From contig CAJXUS010000021.1 in assembly GCA_913060675.1 (NCBI GenBank), positions 1-59,422 of the forward strand: DNA of 59,422 bases, in the 5' to 3' direction. Both the position numbers and the translations under genes were made by a program. Under the pieces are notes generated by a model. The model did no database searches, was not told the DNA's origin, and saw only the letters and a list, made by a program, of their open reading frames with translations. The stretch is from an uncultured Rhodospirillales bacterium (lineage in GTDB: Bacteria > Pseudomonadota > Alphaproteobacteria > Kiloniellales > Kiloniellaceae). Below, piece by piece: positions 7,369 to 15,788 of this stretch (positions within the stretch are counted from its first letter, which is position 1; the number at the start of each line of letters is the position of its first letter).

Positions 7369-8363
7369 GACAGGTTGTCCACAATTGATGCAACACCAGT
7401 ACGAACAGGATCAACGGTTGGTAGGCCGAACTCTTCTTCGATTTTAGCAAGATAAGCGGTTGCTTCGGCTTCACTAAGTTTTGAGGTGTTGATCGCGATA
7501 CCAACGAATTTGGCATTTTTATTGGTCAGATGTGCTGCACTCAAGTTTGCATCTATGCATTCTTGGATTGACGGCAGGCCAAAGTCTGGCAGCCCACGCA
7601 TATGGGTACGTGTAGGTTCATGGCAAAGAACCAGTGCGTCTGGTTGTGATCCATGGATCAGGCCAAGAGAAACGCCTGCAAAAGAAGCATGGAACAAAGA
7701 ACCTTGTCCTTCGATGATGTCCCAATGATCATCAGAATTTGCAGGAGCGTGGGTTTCGACGGAACCAGAGATAAAATCAGCAGCAACCGCGTCAACAGAA
7801 ACGCCATCACCCGTAATCAAAATACCGGTCTGACCCGTGGCGCGGAAATCAGCATTTACACCACGAACGCGGAGTTCTTTTTCAATTGCTAGGGTGGTGT
7901 ACATTTTACCACATGAGCAATCGGTACCAACAGCAAGCAGACGCTTGCCAGAACGTTTTGATCCTGCGGCAACAGGATAAGCGCGGGATGGATGGCGGAC
8001 ATCATGGATTTCACGACCCAGACGTTTGGCGGCTGCAGCGAGTTCTGGAACATCAGCAAGTTTGTTATGCAGGCCTGCAGCAAGGTCAAGGCCAGCTTCC
8101 ATTGCGTCAACTAGAGCAGCAACCCACGTGGCATCTATAATGCCTCCGCGGTTGGCAACGCCGACGACCATGCTTTTAGCACCCTGAGCAATAGCTTCTG
8201 CAGGTGTCATGTCTGTGAGGCCGAGGTCTGCATTACAGCCTTCGAGGCGTAATTGTCCAACACAATTTTCCGGGCGCCAGTCACGAATACCTTGGGCAAC
8301 CTTGGCGGCAAGCGGGTCAGCGGCGTTGCCGAGAAATAAGAGATAAGGTGTTTTAATGCTCAT
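7365..8363 (-). CDS. dgcN: D-glutamate N-acetyltransferase (DUF1611 family)
   Basis: A 332-residue DUF1611-family protein with a P-loop-like GTDCSCGKMYTT near residue 155 and conserved EGQGSL, HEPTRTH and GTDCS segments. In the D-Glu catabolic pathway described for marine Proteobacteria this family acetylates D-Glu to N-acetyl-D-Glu, which DgcA then racemises. I start at ATG 8363 (MSIKTPY), with GGGAG 8 bases upstream. An in-frame codon at 8402 would add 13 residues not expected in the family. The stop overlaps the dgcA start (ATGA). The gene faces an Lrp/AsnC regulator across a 342-base intergenic region, which suggests control by that regulator. Confidence 0.85.
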   Translation of the reverse strand: MSIKTPYLLFLGNAADPLAAKVAQGIRDWRPENCVGQLRLEGCNADLGLTDMTPAEAIAQGAKSMVVGVANRGGIIDATWVAALVDAMEAGLDLAAGLHNKLADVPELAAAAKRLGREIHDVRHPSRAYPVAAGSKRSGKRLLAVGTDCSCGKMYTTLAIEKELRVRGVNADFRATGQTGILITGDGVSVDAVAADFISGSVETHAPANSDDHWDIIEGQGSLFHASFAGVSLGLIHGSQPDALVLCHEPTRTHMRGLPDFGLPSIQECIDANLSAAHLTNKNAKFVGIAINTSKLSEAEATAYLAKIEEEFGLPTVDPVRTGVASIVDNLS

Positions 8364-8575
8364 ACTATGTACTCCCAAATTGCACGGCCTAATGCTGTGC
8401 AATGTGTTGTTCTTGATACCCGTAGCTTATTCCTTGGGCCGCTTGCGAAAGCTATCTTTGCCGTGAGCAACATTTTGAACACTCACGATCCGTCTTGTTC
8501 TTACAGCCATGTTCTTAAGGACATAAAGAATAGACTTCTTTTTATCTCGTTCAACTGTTCGGTCATATTGGCGCC

Positions 8576-8606
8576 ATAATTATCTTCGCAATTTCGGAAG
8601 AATTAT
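8576..8606. promoter_or_regulatory. imperfect dyad in the dgcN-lrp intergenic region
   Basis: ATAATTATCTTC (8576-8587) and GAAGAATTAT (8597-8606) form an AT-rich imperfect inverted repeat about 100 bases before the lrp start and 210 bases before dgcN. Lrp/AsnC sites are typically AT-rich dyads of this kind, so it is a candidate operator. The rest of 8364-8705 is AT-rich with no other clear structure. Confidence 0.3.
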
Positions 8607-8705
8607 GACAAATTTCTTCTCGAAAAGGTTTCGAAAGTTTGCTATTAGAATTACTTTGTTTTGAATAATATTCTTAAATTATAGGAAATAACAGGATATA
8701 ATCCC

Positions 8706-9161
8706 GTGGATAAGATTGATGTGAAAATTCTTACTGCTCTACAGCAAGATTGTAGAATGCCGATTTCTAATTTGGCAGATTTAGTTGGCCTTTCAACATC
8801 GGCTTGCCACAGGCGGGTCAAATTACTTGAAAGCGGTGGTCAAATATCAGGATATGTGGCTCAACTCGATCCAAAGGCCTTGGGCTATACAATCGAGATT
8901 TTCATGGAAATCACCCTGACATCGCAAAGTGAAGAGGCCTTTGATAAATTTGAAACTGCGGTTCAGCAAACGCCCGAGATCTCGGAATGTCATTTTATGG
9001 CGGGGCAGGCGGATTACCTGTTACGTGTTGTCGCCAAAAATGTTGCTGATTATGAAAAAATTCACAGATCCGCACTCTCGCGTCTGCCGGGTGTTGCTCA
9101 TATGCAGTCGAACTTTACCCTGAGAACCGTACGCCCTTGGCGGGGATATCCTGTGGGTTAG
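8706..9161 (+). CDS. Lrp/AsnC-family transcriptional regulator
   Basis: A 151-residue regulator with an N-terminal winged helix-turn-helix (DVKILTALQQDCRMPISNLADLVGLSTSACHRRVKLLESGG) and a C-terminal RAM ligand-binding domain (FMEITL, ECHFMAGQADYLLRVVA). The family binds amino acids and controls their metabolism. Placed divergent to dgcN-dgcA-dat, it most likely senses a D- or L-amino acid (D-Glu, Glu or Ala) and activates or represses that operon; this is inference from position. Translation starts at GTG 8706. It is convergent with the binding-protein gene at 9193-9942. Confidence 0.9.
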   Translation: MDKIDVKILTALQQDCRMPISNLADLVGLSTSACHRRVKLLESGGQISGYVAQLDPKALGYTIEIFMEITLTSQSEEAFDKFETAVQQTPEISECHFMAGQADYLLRVVAKNVADYEKIHRSALSRLPGVAHMQSNFTLRTVRPWRGYPVG

Positions 9162-9192
9162 ATATAGTTACTGAGAAACATATTATTTGTAC

Positions 9193-9942
9193 TTAATTGT
9201 ACTTGGCGTGGATTTCTCTAATGGTGCCATCTTCGTGCATATCAAATATGATTTCTGATATCCTGCTGACCAAGGCGACATATTTGGATTTTCTCGACGT
9301 TGCAAAGTGGATCGGTACTTCTTTTTTGGGATTGAAGGGCGCTTTTTCCAATTTGTCTTTATATCCCATGGTCAAAACTTCGTAAGACGCGTTGGGATCT
9401 GTACCAACATAGGTGTCTATCCGACCGGAATGCAGCATGGGTAAAAGTCTGCGTTCTTTATCAACATCAACTTTTGGGACTTTAGCATCACTATTGAAGG
9501 GCTCGAAATAATGAGATTTTGATACGTAACCAACCCGCATTTCATAGAGATCTTCATAGGTGGCTAACCGTGATGCCTCTCCCTTTCTGACATAGAAAAC
9601 CACAGCTACAGCCGAATAGGGCGTTTCGGTATAAGCCATATATTTTTCGCGTTCCGGGTTCCGGGCTATGCCTGCGAGTAAATCGAGTTGTCCGTTTTCC
9701 ATTTCTTGCAAACAACGTTTAAAGGGACAAACCCGGTAATCTAACTCGATCCCCAAGCGTTTTGAAATCTCCTGACTGACATCGTAATCAATGCCCGTAA
9801 TTTGGGTTTGCTCAGTCAATCCATAAGGGGGCCAGTGGGAGATACCATAACGGATTTTGTCATCTGCTAAGGTGAAATTAGAAGTGAATACTAATCCGAA
9901 TAGGGCGAGAGGCAGGAGGTGCTGCTTTAAAGATACCATCAC
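9193..9942 (-). CDS. orphan periplasmic solute-binding protein, family 3
   Basis: A 249-residue type-3 extracellular binding protein with a signal peptide (LLPLALFGLVFTSNFTLADD). It shows the usual order of motifs: IDYDVSQEISKRLGIELDYRVCPFKRCLQEMENGQLDLLAGIARNPER in pieces, then VGYVSKSHYFEPF, and a C-terminal DGTIREIHAKYN. No permease or ATPase adjoins it, so it either works with a transporter encoded elsewhere or is a stand-alone sensory protein. The pair of cysteines (VCPFKRC) in the first lobe is unusual for the family and may form a disulphide. It converges on the Lrp-type regulator with a 31-base gap. The ligand is unknown. Confidence 0.75.
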   Translation of the reverse strand: MMVSLKQHLLPLALFGLVFTSNFTLADDKIRYGISHWPPYGLTEQTQITGIDYDVSQEISKRLGIELDYRVCPFKRCLQEMENGQLDLLAGIARNPEREKYMAYTETPYSAVAVVFYVRKGEASRLATYEDLYEMRVGYVSKSHYFEPFNSDAKVPKVDVDKERRLLPMLHSGRIDTYVGTDPNASYEVLTMGYKDKLEKAPFNPKKEVPIHFATSRKSKYVALVSRISEIIFDMHEDGTIREIHAKYN

Positions 9943-10079
9943 ATTGTCTTTCTTTATGCAGCGAGCTTACACATTATACCGATAATAGATTAACCATAAG
10001 ATAATATGATTTATATTGTTACTTTAGATGCTTAGCTATGTATGAATAGTTAATAACGCTGATATGGTTAATAAAAATA

Positions 10080-10130
10080 TTTATCAAATGATAAAAAAAA
10101 TTGACTATTCGGCAATGTTCACCTTAGAAT
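10080..10130 (+). promoter_or_regulatory. preTA promoter with a TTATCA-NN-TGATAA operator
   Basis: TTTATCAAATGATAAA (10080-10095) is a 16-base palindrome apart from its central AA. It ends 5 bases before a candidate -35 box TTGACT (10101-10106), which has an 18-base spacer to TAGAAT (10125-10130). The same TATCA-NN-TGATA core recurs upstream of mmsA (15640-15651), so it may be the operator of a regulator shared by both pyrimidine operons. Confidence 0.55.
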
Positions 10131-10222
10131 TATGACAAACAGGGATAGATACCGCCTCGATAGAGGGCGGATCTTACGTCATATAAGTGCTTAAATTAAG
10201 TACATAGTAAGGGAGAACATGG

Positions 10223-11578
10223 ATGACTACGAACGCCGGTAGTAGGCCGGATATCCAATCAAACCGTCTTGCCGAAGAAGATTACAGCAAGAATTTCGGG
10301 GATATCCATCCACCTCTAAATACGCACGAAGCGCTGGTCGAAGCTGATCGGTGCTATTTTTGTTATGACGCGCCATGTATGGTCGCTTGTCCAACTTCCA
10401 TCGACATTCCAATGTTTATTCGCCAAATCTCAGCGGATAATCCAAAAGGATCTGCAAAGACGATCTTTGAGGAAAACATTCTTGGTGGCATGTGTGCCCG
10501 GGTGTGCCCAACAGAAACCCTGTGTGAGCAAGCTTGTGTCCGTGAAGAAGCCGAAGGTAAGCCTGTAAAAATCGGTTTATTACAACGCTATGCGACGGAT
10601 CATCTGCTTGAGGCTGGCGATAAAGTATTTGAACGTGCTGCGCTAACAGGTAAACGGATTGCGGTAGTGGGAGCAGGCCCTGCTGGCCTCTCCTGCGCGC
10701 ACCGCCTTGCTATGCACGGCCATGATGTTGTTATCTATGACGCACACGAAAAAGCAGGTGGCCTGAATGAGTACGGTATCGCGGCGTACAAGTCGGTTAA
10801 TGATTTTGCCCAGCGTGAGGTTGATTTTCTACTTTCCATTGGTGGAATTACCATTCAAAACGGCAGCCGACTTGGGGAAGAAATTTCTCTCGCAGATCTA
10901 CGTCAGAACTTCGATGCAGTGTTCCTTGGTATGGGGCTTGCCGGGGTTAATTCTCTGCGCGCAGAAGGTGAAGACCTCGAAGGTGTCGTTGATGCGGTCT
11001 CTTATATTTCAGACCTACGCCAAAGCGCTGATCTCTCCAAGCTATCCGTTGGGCGTAAGGTCGCGGTTATCGGTGGCGGTATGACAGCTGTAGATGCTGC
11101 TGTTCAGTCCAAATTACTGGGCGCGGATGAGGTCACGATCCTTTATCGTCGCGGCCAAGAGCAAATGAACGCCAGTGAGTACGAGCAGGAATTGGCTCAG
11201 ACCAAAGGCGTATCCATTCGGCATTGGGTGAAACCAAACAAGCTCATCGGGGAAGACGGAAAAGTCGTCGCCATTGAGTGTGAGCATACAGAGACCAAGG
11301 ATGGTTCTCTCGTTGGGACAGGGGAAACCTTTACCCTTGAGGCAGATATGGTGTTCAAAGCCATTGGTCAGAATTTTGTTGCAGCTCCCCTTAACGGATC
11401 TGCAGAGGCAATTGAACTTGAAAGCGGTCGTATTCGAGTTGATGAAGATCGCCGTACGAGCCTGGGCGATGTCTGGGCTGGGGGTGACTGTATTGCGGGT
11501 GGTGAGGATCTCACAGTCGCAGCGGTAGAAGACGGAAAGGTTGCTGCTGAAGCAATCAACCAAGTCTTGAGCGCTTAA
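10223..11578 (+). CDS. preT: NAD(P)-dependent dihydropyrimidine dehydrogenase, flavoprotein subunit
   Basis: A 451-residue subunit that takes electrons from NAD(P)H and passes them through FAD and Fe-S centres to PreA for reduction of uracil or thymine. The N-terminus has the GltD-like cysteine cluster (CYFCYDAPCMVACPT, then GGMCARVCPTETLCEQAC). An FAD Rossmann motif follows (VVGAGPAG, residues ~146-153), then a NAD(P) motif (VIGGGMTA, ~282-289) and a terminal FAD-contact AGGDC. GTAAGGGAGAAC before ATG 10223 is a good ribosome site. It leads the preT-preA-transporter operon. GltD (glutamate synthase small subunit) is the nearest look-alike, but the PreA partner settles the assignment. Confidence 0.93.
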   Translation: MTTNAGSRPDIQSNRLAEEDYSKNFGDIHPPLNTHEALVEADRCYFCYDAPCMVACPTSIDIPMFIRQISADNPKGSAKTIFEENILGGMCARVCPTETLCEQACVREEAEGKPVKIGLLQRYATDHLLEAGDKVFERAALTGKRIAVVGAGPAGLSCAHRLAMHGHDVVIYDAHEKAGGLNEYGIAAYKSVNDFAQREVDFLLSIGGITIQNGSRLGEEISLADLRQNFDAVFLGMGLAGVNSLRAEGEDLEGVVDAVSYISDLRQSADLSKLSVGRKVAVIGGGMTAVDAAVQSKLLGADEVTILYRRGQEQMNASEYEQELAQTKGVSIRHWVKPNKLIGEDGKVVAIECEHTETKDGSLVGTGETFTLEADMVFKAIGQNFVAAPLNGSAEAIELESGRIRVDEDRRTSLGDVWAGGDCIAGGEDLTVAAVEDGKVAAEAINQVLSA

Positions 11579-11649
11579 AGAATAGCGACACCTCCTCGAT
11601 ATTTTCTGGCTCGACACCTCTTGGGTACTGACCTTCAAGGAATTTTAAA

Positions 11650-12957
11650 ATGGCTGATATTAGTTGCAATTTTCTCGGTATTAAATCACCAAACCCCTAC
11701 TGGCTCGCGTCTGCGCCACCAACTGATAAAGAATACAACGTCGTTCGTGCTTTCGAAGCCGGATGGGGCGGTGTCGTTTGGAAAACTCTGGGCGAGGGTG
11801 ATCCAGTTGTAAACGTCAATGGCCCTCGTTACGGTGCTATTCATGGGCCAGATCGTCGCTTGCTTGGTCTCAATAATATTGAGTTGATTACTGATCGCTC
11901 GCTCGAGATCAACCTCGAAGAAATCACGCGGGTTAAAAAGAACTGGCCTGATCGTGCATTGATCGTATCTCTTATGGTTCCTTGTGAAGAGCAAAGCTGG
12001 ATCGATATTCTCAAGCGCGTTGAAGAAACTGGGTGTGACGGGGTTGAGCTGAACTTTGGTTGCCCGCACGGCATGTCCGAACGTGGTATGGGCGCTGCCG
12101 TTGGCCAGGTGCCGGAATATGTGGAGATGGTGACACGTTGGTGTAAAACCCACTCTGACTTGCCTGTTATTGTGAAACTTACCCCGAACATTTCAGATGT
12201 ACGCCAGTCCGCACGGGCTGCTCATCGTGGGGGTGCTGATGCGGTATCTCTGATTAATACAATTAATTCTATCGTCTCTGTTGATCTTGATGCTATGGCC
12301 CCAAACCCAACGGTTGATGGCAAGGGGACGCACGGTGGGTATTGTGGCCCTGCGGTTAAGCCAATTGCTCTTAGCATGGTATCTGAAATTGCCCGTGATT
12401 CTGAAACGCAAGGACTTCCCATTTCTGGAATTGGTGGTGTTACCACATGGAGAGATGCGGCTGAATTTATGGTCTTGGGATCGGGCTCCGTTCAAGTGTG
12501 TACGGCGGCAATGACTTATGGCTTTAAAATCATTGAAGAGCTTAATGCTGGCCTATCGAACTGGATGGATGAAAAGGGTTATAAAACTCTTGATGATTTT
12601 GTTGGGCAGGCTGTGCCAAACGTAACCGACTGGCAGTACCTCAATCTCAATTACATCGCCAAAGCAAAAATCGATCAGGATGCCTGTATTAAATGCGGCC
12701 GTTGTCACATCGCTTGTGAAGATACCTCTCACCAAGCGATTACCGCCACTGTTGATGGCGCGCGTATGTTTGAAGTGATCGATGAAGAGTGCGTTGGCTG
12801 TAATCTTTGTGTCAGTGTTTGTCCGATAGAAAACTGTATCACTATGGAGCAAATGACAGAAGGAACTGACCCGCGGACCGATAAGCCAATTGATCCGAGC
12901 TACGCAAACTGGACCACGCATCCAAATAACCCCAGTGCTGTAAAGGCTGCTGAGTAA
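11650..12957 (+). CDS. preA: NAD-dependent dihydropyrimidine dehydrogenase, catalytic subunit
   Basis: A 435-residue FMN-dependent TIM-barrel protein of the dihydroorotate dehydrogenase family that reduces uracil/thymine to the 5,6-dihydro forms. Visible are NPYWLASAPPT, VELNFGCPHG, VIVKLTPN, GGYCGPAVKP and GIGGVTTW. A C-terminal ferredoxin-like domain has two 4Fe-4S sets (CIKCGRCHIAC and CVGCNLCVSVCPIENC, residues ~346-395). Length and order match PreA. It lies 71 bases after preT on the same strand and is followed by an EamA-type exporter. First step of reductive pyrimidine degradation, with the following steps encoded at 17503-20222. Confidence 0.95.
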   Translation: MADISCNFLGIKSPNPYWLASAPPTDKEYNVVRAFEAGWGGVVWKTLGEGDPVVNVNGPRYGAIHGPDRRLLGLNNIELITDRSLEINLEEITRVKKNWPDRALIVSLMVPCEEQSWIDILKRVEETGCDGVELNFGCPHGMSERGMGAAVGQVPEYVEMVTRWCKTHSDLPVIVKLTPNISDVRQSARAAHRGGADAVSLINTINSIVSVDLDAMAPNPTVDGKGTHGGYCGPAVKPIALSMVSEIARDSETQGLPISGIGGVTTWRDAAEFMVLGSGSVQVCTAAMTYGFKIIEELNAGLSNWMDEKGYKTLDDFVGQAVPNVTDWQYLNLNYIAKAKIDQDACIKCGRCHIACEDTSHQAITATVDGARMFEVIDEECVGCNLCVSVCPIENCITMEQMTEGTDPRTDKPIDPSYANWTTHPNNPSAVKAAE

Positions 12958-13025
12958 TTTAGATGGACATTTAGGGCTGACCCGCTAGTCTTTCGCGAAA
13001 TAATGAATGTTTCAAGGAAGATAGC

Positions 13026-13955
13026 GTGTCAGTTAGCTCAGACGCTGAAGTACAAAAACAAAGCTCTACTGGCCAAGAGGAAAAGAAAGCGCATGGTGCC
13101 ATGCTGCTTTTCATCTTCTTTGTCAGTACTTCCTTTCCTATCGGGTCAGCCATTACACATGCGCTCGATCCCACTGCGCTAACTTTCCTTCGTTTTCTTA
13201 TCGCTTCAGGTGCCTTTGCGGCTTTACTCCTGATCAAAAAACAATGGTCCTGGCCCGGACCTTTGCTATGTCTCAAGTATTTTTGGCTTGCGACACTCCT
13301 CGTTGTCTTTTTTATCACGATGTTTGAAGGTTTGCGTTGGGGAGGTCCGGTTAGTCTTGGTGCCGTCTTTACACTGATCCCATTAATGACTGCGGTGATC
13401 GCGTTTTTCCTGATTGGTCAACGCACAACACTTCGACTTTGGATTGGGCTCTTAATCGCAGCACTTGGTGCCGTCTGGGTGGTTTTTGACGGTGATGTTG
13501 ATAAAATAATCAGCTTTTCTGTCGGCAAAGGAGAACTGATTTTTCTGGTCGGTTGCTTTACCTACAGCGCTTATTCGCCCTTTGTTCGAAAGTACCATCA
13601 GGGCGAAAACTTGTTGGTTCTGACATTTTGGACCCTGGTTGCGGGCACGATTATCCTCGGGATCTACGGTTGGAAAGAAATCACCACCAGTCCATGGCTG
13701 GAGGTCGAGCCATATGTCTATGGGGCAATCGTTTATTTGGCGATTTGCAATACGGCGATCTCGTTTTTACTGCTTAAATTCGCCAGCTTCAAACTCCCTG
13801 CCGCCAAGGTTATGGCTTATACTTTCCTCACCCCTGCAATCGTCCTTGGAATTGAAAGCGTGATTTCGGGGCAATTGCCACAAATGACCATTCTGGCCGG
13901 CGCAGGCATAACCGCACTTGCAATGGTGTTCTTACAAAGAAGTGTAGGCAGATAA
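13026..13955 (+). CDS. EamA/DMT-family inner-membrane transporter
   Basis: A 309-residue protein with about ten hydrophobic segments arranged as two EamA repeats (first ~22-150, second ~170-305); the repeat ends LTPAIVLGIESVISG and GAGITALAMVFLQR are typical. It starts at GTG 13026, preceded by AAGGAAG. The family exports or imports small metabolites such as amino acids, nucleobases and their derivatives. Its place in the preTA operon suggests handling of a pyrimidine or a breakdown product such as beta-alanine; that is inference. It is convergent with rutR, 33 bases away. Confidence 0.85.
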   Translation: MSVSSDAEVQKQSSTGQEEKKAHGAMLLFIFFVSTSFPIGSAITHALDPTALTFLRFLIASGAFAALLLIKKQWSWPGPLLCLKYFWLATLLVVFFITMFEGLRWGGPVSLGAVFTLIPLMTAVIAFFLIGQRTTLRLWIGLLIAALGAVWVVFDGDVDKIISFSVGKGELIFLVGCFTYSAYSPFVRKYHQGENLLVLTFWTLVAGTIILGIYGWKEITTSPWLEVEPYVYGAIVYLAICNTAISFLLLKFASFKLPAAKVMAYTFLTPAIVLGIESVISGQLPQMTILAGAGITALAMVFLQRSVGR

Positions 13956-13988
13956 TATAGCTTAAACCTCTAGATTAGAGTGCATTAC

Positions 13989-14627
13989 TTAAGCTCTCGG
14001 CTTTAAACCTTCAAAGAAAATGGTGCTGATGGTTTTGCCTGCTTTTTCGAAATAGTCGGGCTGATCGACTTCTTCACCAAGGATGGCGCGCATCTGGATT
14101 TTGAAATCTGCGTAGTGCTGGGTTGAGGCCCAGATCATGAAGATTAGATGGTAGGGATCTACATCCGTAAGCTTTCCATCATCAATCCATTTTTGGATCA
14201 CCACTGCTTTCTCGTCAACAAGGCTTTTGAGGGAGCCTTTGAGGACGTGCTCGATCATTGGCGCGCCGTGGAGAATTTCATTGGCAAAAAGCCTGGAAGC
14301 CGTTGGGTCGTTTTCAGACATCTGTAGCTTTAGGCTCGTGTACTTACCGATTTCTTCGATGGGATCACCCTCTGGATTAAGCTCGGTGAGGGGGGTGAGC
14401 CATGTTTCAAGGGTGCGTTCAAGAACCGAGATATAAATATCTTCTTTGCGGCGGAAATAATAGAGCAGGTTCGGCTTAGACATTTCTGCTTTTTGAGCAA
14501 TTTGATCTATCGTTGTGCCTCTAAAGCCAAAAGTGGCGAATATATCCAGGGCTGCCTCTAAGATTTTAGCCTCATTAAGGGCCTGAATGCGTGTCCGCTT
14601 TTTTGTCTGACCAGCTCTTGGGTTCAT
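13989..14627 (-). CDS. rutR: TetR-family pyrimidine regulator RutR
   Basis: A 212-residue TetR-family protein that follows E. coli RutR closely in order: HTH with FGFRGTTIDQIAQKAEMSKPNLLYYF, then ETWLTPL, ASRLFANEILHGAP, LKSLVDEKAVVIQKWID, and the diagnostic FMIWASTQHYADF near the C-terminus. RutR binds uracil/thymine and releases DNA. It sits 49 bases downstream of a second, paralogous regulator on the same strand, so the two are probably co-transcribed. Two sites matching the RutR consensus lie at 15397-15444, just upstream of that pair, suggesting autoregulation. Confidence 0.88.
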   Translation of the reverse strand: MNPRAGQTKKRTRIQALNEAKILEAALDIFATFGFRGTTIDQIAQKAEMSKPNLLYYFRRKEDIYISVLERTLETWLTPLTELNPEGDPIEEIGKYTSLKLQMSENDPTASRLFANEILHGAPMIEHVLKGSLKSLVDEKAVVIQKWIDDGKLTDVDPYHLIFMIWASTQHYADFKIQMRAILGEEVDQPDYFEKAGKTISTIFFEGLKPRA

Positions 14628-14676
14628 GGCTGTACGTTCTTTTCTTTATTTTGGTTTGTTATCCGCTTAGGTCTTC

Positions 14677-15321
14677 TTATTTACGGGCACCGATACCCGT
14701 AAGAATGATCTCTATAGCATTGTCTTTTGCGATTTGATACTGCGCATCACTCAAAGGTGTCCCTCCATTAAGGGTTTCAATCTGATGATTGAAGTCAGCA
14801 TAATGCTGTGTGGTCGACCAGATCATATAGAGCAGATACTGAGGATCAACGGGATTGATTTTGCCCTGATCTATCCACCTTTGGATGATCGCAACTCGTG
14901 ATTCTGTCCAATCTTTTAGAGTGGTTTCCAGATAATCCTGAATGACCGGAGCGCGGCGGATAATCTCGTTGGCCCAGACTTTTGACCCCATCGGGTTTTC
15001 CCGCGAAATATCCATCTTCTTTTCGATGTAACGGGTGAGGGCTTCTATGGGATCATCGCAGTCATCAAAAGAATCTGCGGCCTGAAGCCAGATGTTGAAA
15101 ATGTTATCGACAACTTGCCGGTAAAGGGCCTGTTTGGTCGGAAAGTAGTAGTGCAGATTTGCTTTTGGTATGTTTGCGCGTTCAGCAATCATGCTTGTCG
15201 TTGCGCCGCGAAATCCATATTCAGCAAAAACACTTTCAGCAGCCTTGAGAATTGTCTTCTCATTTTCTTGGCGTATTTTTGCCTTAGAAGTTGTTTTCGT
15301 TACTTTTTCCGGCTTACTCAT
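14677..15321 (-). CDS. second RutR-like TetR-family regulator
   Basis: A 214-residue paralogue of the neighbouring RutR. It shares the layout: YGFRGATTSMIAERANIPKANLHYYF in the HTH, SKVWANEIIRRAP, VAIIQRWIDQGK, and YMIWSTTQHYADF at the end. The recognition helix differs (IPKANLHYYF against MSKPNLLYYF), so its DNA site may differ. It is the promoter-proximal gene of the two-regulator unit; the RutR-type boxes lie 76-123 bases upstream of its start. I infer that it and RutR divide control of the pyrimidine genes, possibly responding to different intermediates such as uracil and a dihydropyrimidine or beta-amino acid. Confidence 0.85.
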   Translation of the reverse strand: MSKPEKVTKTTSKAKIRQENEKTILKAAESVFAEYGFRGATTSMIAERANIPKANLHYYFPTKQALYRQVVDNIFNIWLQAADSFDDCDDPIEALTRYIEKKMDISRENPMGSKVWANEIIRRAPVIQDYLETTLKDWTESRVAIIQRWIDQGKINPVDPQYLLYMIWSTTQHYADFNHQIETLNGGTPLSDAQYQIAKDNAIEIILTGIGARK

Positions 15322-15396
15322 GCATACTTCCTGCCGTGGTTTCTATCGTGGTCTTGTTTGTGGTTTTATCCACAGTTTTATCAGGCGTTTTTGTAG

Positions 15397-15444
15397 TTGA
15401 CCAAATGGTCAGGATTTTGTAACGTTAATTTGACCAAATGGTCA
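15397..15444. promoter_or_regulatory. two RutR-type operators
   Basis: TTGACCAAATGGTCA occurs twice, at 15397-15411 and 15430-15444, 33 bases apart (about three helical turns). It matches the known RutR consensus TTGACCA-NN-TGGTCAA except for the last base. The pair lies upstream of the two regulators and also faces the mmsA operon, so it may control both directions. Confidence 0.82.
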
Positions 15445-15611
15445 GGAATTAGGGAAATATACCCTAAAATATTGACCATAAAGTAAATAAAACCATAAGG
15501 CAGGTTAAACAACTGCCAATATAAAAACAAGGGCCGGGGAATTACATACCGGAAGAACAGGGAGTTTTGGGTACATGCATAAAATAGGTGGTAGCGACTG
15601 AGCAAATAAAC

Positions 15612-15653
15612 TTTATCAAGATATAAAACTCAGATTTTGTATCAATTGATAAA
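15612..15653. promoter_or_regulatory. TATCA-NN-TGATA palindromes upstream of mmsA
   Basis: The core TATCAATTGATA (15640-15651) is a perfect 12-base palindrome. A degenerate second copy, TTTATCAAGATATAAA, lies at 15612-15627, with centres 26 bases apart. The core matches the palindrome next to the preTA promoter (10080-10095). It shares the CA-NN-TG centre with the RutR boxes but has TAT in place of GAC. Confidence 0.55.
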
Positions 15654-15788
15654 ACTTAAGTAATCAACAGATGAAATCTGTCGTTATGTCTGCTTCCTGA
15701 TTTATGTATCCGTAACAGAAGTTGTTATGGCGCAAACCAGTATCCTTTTCATTCTTTCTTGTAGTTCTCGGTCTTTAACCAAGGCTGT

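Noticed and set aside
11114..11638. 174-residue minus-strand frame opposite preT
   Set aside because: Antisense shadow of the NAD-binding half of PreT, extending only into the spacer.
11686..12153. 155-residue minus-strand frame opposite preA
   Set aside because: Antisense shadow of a conserved TIM barrel; no start signal.
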